A DNA stretch of 64,000 nucleotides from Dehalococcoidia bacterium (GTDB taxonomy: Bacteria; Chloroflexota; Dehalococcoidia; SM23-28-2; RBG-16-64-32): contig JAUSFE010000138.1 of the NCBI GenBank assembly GCA_030649945.1, positions 79,420 to 143,419 of the forward strand. The letters run 5' to 3'. Positions within the stretch are counted from its first letter, which is position 1. Each line of letters begins with the position of its first letter. The notes beneath the pieces are model-generated. The model was not told the origin of the DNA. It ran no database searches and saw nothing but the letters and a program-made list of their open reading frames with translations. Positions 61,720-64,000 of the stretch are shown here, one piece after another. The translations under genes and the position numbers were made by a program.

Positions 61720-62380
61720 GCGCCAGAACCATCGACGACTGCCCCGGTGGTCGATGCGATGCCTCGAGAAGTCCCGGTTGGCATTGGCTCGATCGAGCGT
61801 TTCTTGCCTCTCGTCGGGCCGGAACAGATGGCGGTGGCAGACCCGGCCGCCGTTGCTGGCCGCATCGGCGATTTCCTGGCAGCAGCCCAGGTCCCGTTCG
61901 CCCTTCTAGATAGCGTCACACAAGGTCGCGCCGTTATGTAGGGCCGTTTGTACTGTCTTCACAAGTCTTTTCTCGGGGCTATTCCCGACCAATCGGCACA
62001 AGTATTGTCCCCGTAAAGGGCGCACAGTGGGGGTGAAGGGAGGAGGGATCAGATGCCCCGCTCTGGCTTGTGTCCAATCATGGAACGCCCGGTGCGTAGG
62101 CTGCAGGTTCGTCGCCGTCCTAGCCGGCCGGTATTTACCCATTCTTAACCTTCCGCCTCCCGAAATTCACGTTGCTGTTACTCGTACCTGACATAATGAA
62201 TCTCGTAACGCCCACGGGACTTGCGTTTTTAGGAGTTTAGCCTTACGGTAAATTGACCGGCTAACTGAAGCGGACAGACGGGGGAGGGATTGGGGCGCGC
62301 TTGCCGAGTCCTGCGCTCCCATCCTGTGGCCCTTACCAACAGGCGCCGGACCAATTACACCAGGGAGGACGGACCAAGAA
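61720..62380. other. Gap without a clear gene
   Basis: About 660 bp. One short open frame (61747-61941 plus, 64 residues, MVDAMPREVPVGIGSIERFL...) has normal codon use but no recognised relatives; it may be a gene remnant. The 62150-62260 part is AT-richer with promoter-like hexamers (TTGCTG and CATAAT) that could serve the secreted repeat protein downstream. Nothing else is recognised. Confidence 0.4.
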
Positions 62381-64000
62381 ATGTGGAAGCGGCTTGGGAA
62401 GGGACTCAAACTCTTCGTTAGGTTACCGAGAGACCGAAGGGGCCGGGCGCGACTGCTCGTCGCGGCGGCCCTGGTATTGATTGTCAGCCTGGTTGCGCTG
62501 CCCGGCGGCGGGACTGCGCCCGCAGGCGCTGCTACGCCAGAGATCACCATCGATTTTCTCAAAGGCGAAGCATCACTGGGCGTACCACCATGGAACGGCA
62601 GCGGGAACTTCATCACGGGCAATCTGGGAGCTTACCCAGAGGGCAGTATTGTTAACTACCGTATCGACGTCACGGTTACCACTGCGCCCGCATCAGGCAC
62701 GGTAGTAATCGAGTATGGCAACGTTGGCCCTTGCCGGGTCTGGGTGAACCAGCTGCCTACAGGCGTATCGGCCACAGGAGGCGGCTCAGCGAGTGCAGGG
62801 TCGCTCAGCTCTTCGGGAAACGATACATCAGCTATCCTCACCGTGTCGTTCCCTTCTAACGGCTCCTATTTCATCTTCTTCACGTTGAAGCTCACAGATG
62901 ATGCCGGCGACTGCGCGACCGGCTCAACGCAGCACATCTCGATAGGCGCCACGACCGGCGATGTGAAGAGCGCAGGGAACAAGACAGTACCATTTCCTGC
63001 CGACGACATCATCCGGCTACCGGACATCACAGTCATCAAGAATATCGACCGCGACGGCAACGGCAGCTTCGAGAGCACGGCCGCTGCCGGCGAGTACTGC
63101 TTCAGGCTCGATGGCGGGACATGCGTGGCGACCAACGGCTCGGGGCAGGTCGTGTTCACGAACGTGACCCCGGACGGCGCCCACACCATCACGGAGACCC
63201 AACTGGACTTCACTCAGGGGACGTACGCGTTTGTCTCCGGATCTGGCACCAGCTGCACCTTCAGCGGCAGCACAGCCACGGCCACCGTCGCTGCGGGCTC
63301 GACGGCAACAAACGCCACCTGCACCTTCAACAACAGGCTGGACACGGGCACGATCACCATCATCAAGGACGCCGTGCCTAACGACGCGCAGGACTTCTCC
63401 TTCTCCTCCACCTGCTTCGCCGCCTTCTCATTGGACGACGACACCGACATCACGCTCTCCAACACCAAGACCGCCTCGCACGCCCCCGGCAGTTGCACGG
63501 TCATTGAGGACACCCCGGCCGCCGGCTGGAACCTCACCAACCTCGTCTGCACAGACCCCACGAGTAACTCCACCGTCAACATCGGCACGCGCACAGCCAC
63601 GATCGCGCTGGCGGCGGGCGAGTCCGTCTCCTGCACCTTCACGAACACCAGGGACGGCACGATCACGATCATCAAGGACGCCGTGCCGAACGACGGGCAG
63701 GACTTCTCCTTCTCCGGCACCTGCTTCACCGCCTTCTCATTGGACGACGACACTGACGGCACGCTCTCCAACACCAAGAGCGCGGGTCACGCGCCGGCCA
63801 CCTGCACGGTCATCGAGGACGCCCCGGCCGCCGGCTGGGCGCTCACCAACCTCGTCTGCACAGACCCCACGAGTAACTCCACCGTCAACATCGGCACGCG
63901 CACGGCCACCATCGCGCTGGCAGCGGGCGAGTCCGTCTCCTGCACCTTCACGAACACCAGGGACGGCACGATCACGATCATCAAGGACGCCGTGCCGAAC
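62381..64000 (+). CDS. Large secreted repeat protein (runs off the window)
   Basis: From ATG 62381, with GGGAGGAC upstream, the frame is open to the window end (540 residues). A basic N-terminus and signal helix (LLVAAALVLIVSLVALPGGG) are followed by a beta-rich domain (ITIDFLKGEASLGVPPWNGS), a prealbumin/SpaA-like domain (DITVIKNIDRDGNGSFESTA) and then tandem 103-residue repeats opening with GTITIIKDAVPND and containing CTVIEDTPAAGWNLTNLVC and SVSCTFTNTRD. Each repeat has Cys residues able to form disulfides. It is probably an extracellular stalk or adhesin; the C-terminus and anchor are outside the window. Confidence 0.75.
   Translation, partial: MWKRLGKGLKLFVRLPRDRRGRARLLVAAALVLIVSLVALPGGGTAPAGAATPEITIDFLKGEASLGVPPWNGSGNFITGNLGAYPEGSIVNYRIDVTVTTAPASGTVVIEYGNVGPCRVWVNQLPTGVSATGGGSASAGSLSSSGNDTSAILTVSFPSNGSYFIFFTLKLTDDAGDCATGSTQHISIGATTGDVKSAGNKTVPFPADDIIRLPDITVIKNIDRDGNGSFESTAAAGEYCFRLDGGTCVATNGSGQVVFTNVTPDGAHTITETQLDFTQGTYAFVSGSGTSCTFSGSTATATVAAGSTATNATCTFNNRLDTGTITIIKDAVPNDAQDFSFSSTCFAAFSLDDDTDITLSNTKTASHAPGSCTVIEDTPAAGWNLTNLVCTDPTSNSTVNIGTRTATIALAAGESVSCTFTNTRDGTITIIKDAVPNDGQDFSFSGTCFTAFSLDDDTDGTLSNTKSAGHAPATCTVIEDAPAAGWALTNLVCTDPTSNSTVNIGTRTATIALAAGESVSCTFTNTRDGTITIIKDAVPN
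63347..63964. repeat. 309-bp tandem repeats inside the secreted protein gene
   Basis: Units start at 63347, 63656 and 63965 (third cut by the window end). They are in frame, encode 103 residues each and differ at scattered positions, with long identical stretches, which suggests recent amplification. Confidence 0.9.

Noticed and set aside
62431..62445. GACCGAAGGGGCC motif near the last gene
   Set aside because: It lies inside the coding region of the secreted protein and one half is incomplete.

Overview
This is a chromosomal segment of a high-GC bacterium, most likely a Chloroflexota (Dehalococcoidia-like) genome; that placement is inference. Support: short DUF5679- and DUF6391-type proteins, a proS-nusA-ylxR-infB-rbfA-truB block, non-cellulosomal dockerin-like proteins, Thr/Pro-rich lipoproteins, many GC-rich REP-type repeats, and several genes whose -10 box lies only 6 nt before the start codon (a leaderless signature).

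Layout. 1-4700: tail of a DUF885 gene, a PH-domain membrane protein, then a lower-GC defence remnant (AIPR gene, small CPxCxGxG gene, broken cytosine methyltransferase). 4732-12294: translation block proS, nusA, ylxR, infB, rbfA, truB, then a CTAG-flanked terminal-inverted-repeat element and a DUF5679 gene. 12470-17550: a phosphatidylinositol/PI-mannoside-type cluster, with an inositol-phosphate synthase fused to an N-terminal HTH domain, a PatA-like acyltransferase, a PHP phosphoesterase, a PimA-like mannosyltransferase and a PI(P)-synthase-like CDP-alcohol phosphotransferase. 17660-29180: a double-thioredoxin oxidoreductase, a peptidase-MA protein, prfB with a programmed frameshift, endonuclease V, a two-component pair, recF, a diacylglycerol-kinase-like enzyme, a VOC protein, a K+ channel, and two more copies of the CTAG element. 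29180-41434: a VWA gene and its probable AAA+ partner, separated by about 8.8 kb of accessory DNA holding a class III cyclase gene, at least four cyclase relics, 170-bp tandem repeats, a structured RNA leader and a large secreted repeat protein. 41480-46566: a GIY-YIG/AIR-synthase fusion, DedA, a propeller lipoprotein, a dockerin-like protein and a DUF6391 protein. 46801-49661: tRNA-Arg(TCT) with a 2.8-kb island bounded by a 49-bp duplication of the tRNA 3' end.

49900-61719 is a stress/dormancy cluster: SDR, dodecin, three universal stress proteins, a SIMPL lipoprotein, a phosphoribosyltransferase, zinc-ribbon and RRM proteins, an eRF1-like (baeRF/Rv2629-type) protein, a P2-type cation ATPase and a YbaK-type deacylase. 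Palindromes of the form GGGNC-N4-GNCCC occur in its promoter regions, with the same 5-4-5 geometry as the actinobacterial DosR/DevR box, and the gene content parallels the mycobacterial DosR regulon. This candidate regulon and the HTH-fused PI cluster are the most interesting systems here. The window ends inside a secreted protein with 103-residue tandem repeats.
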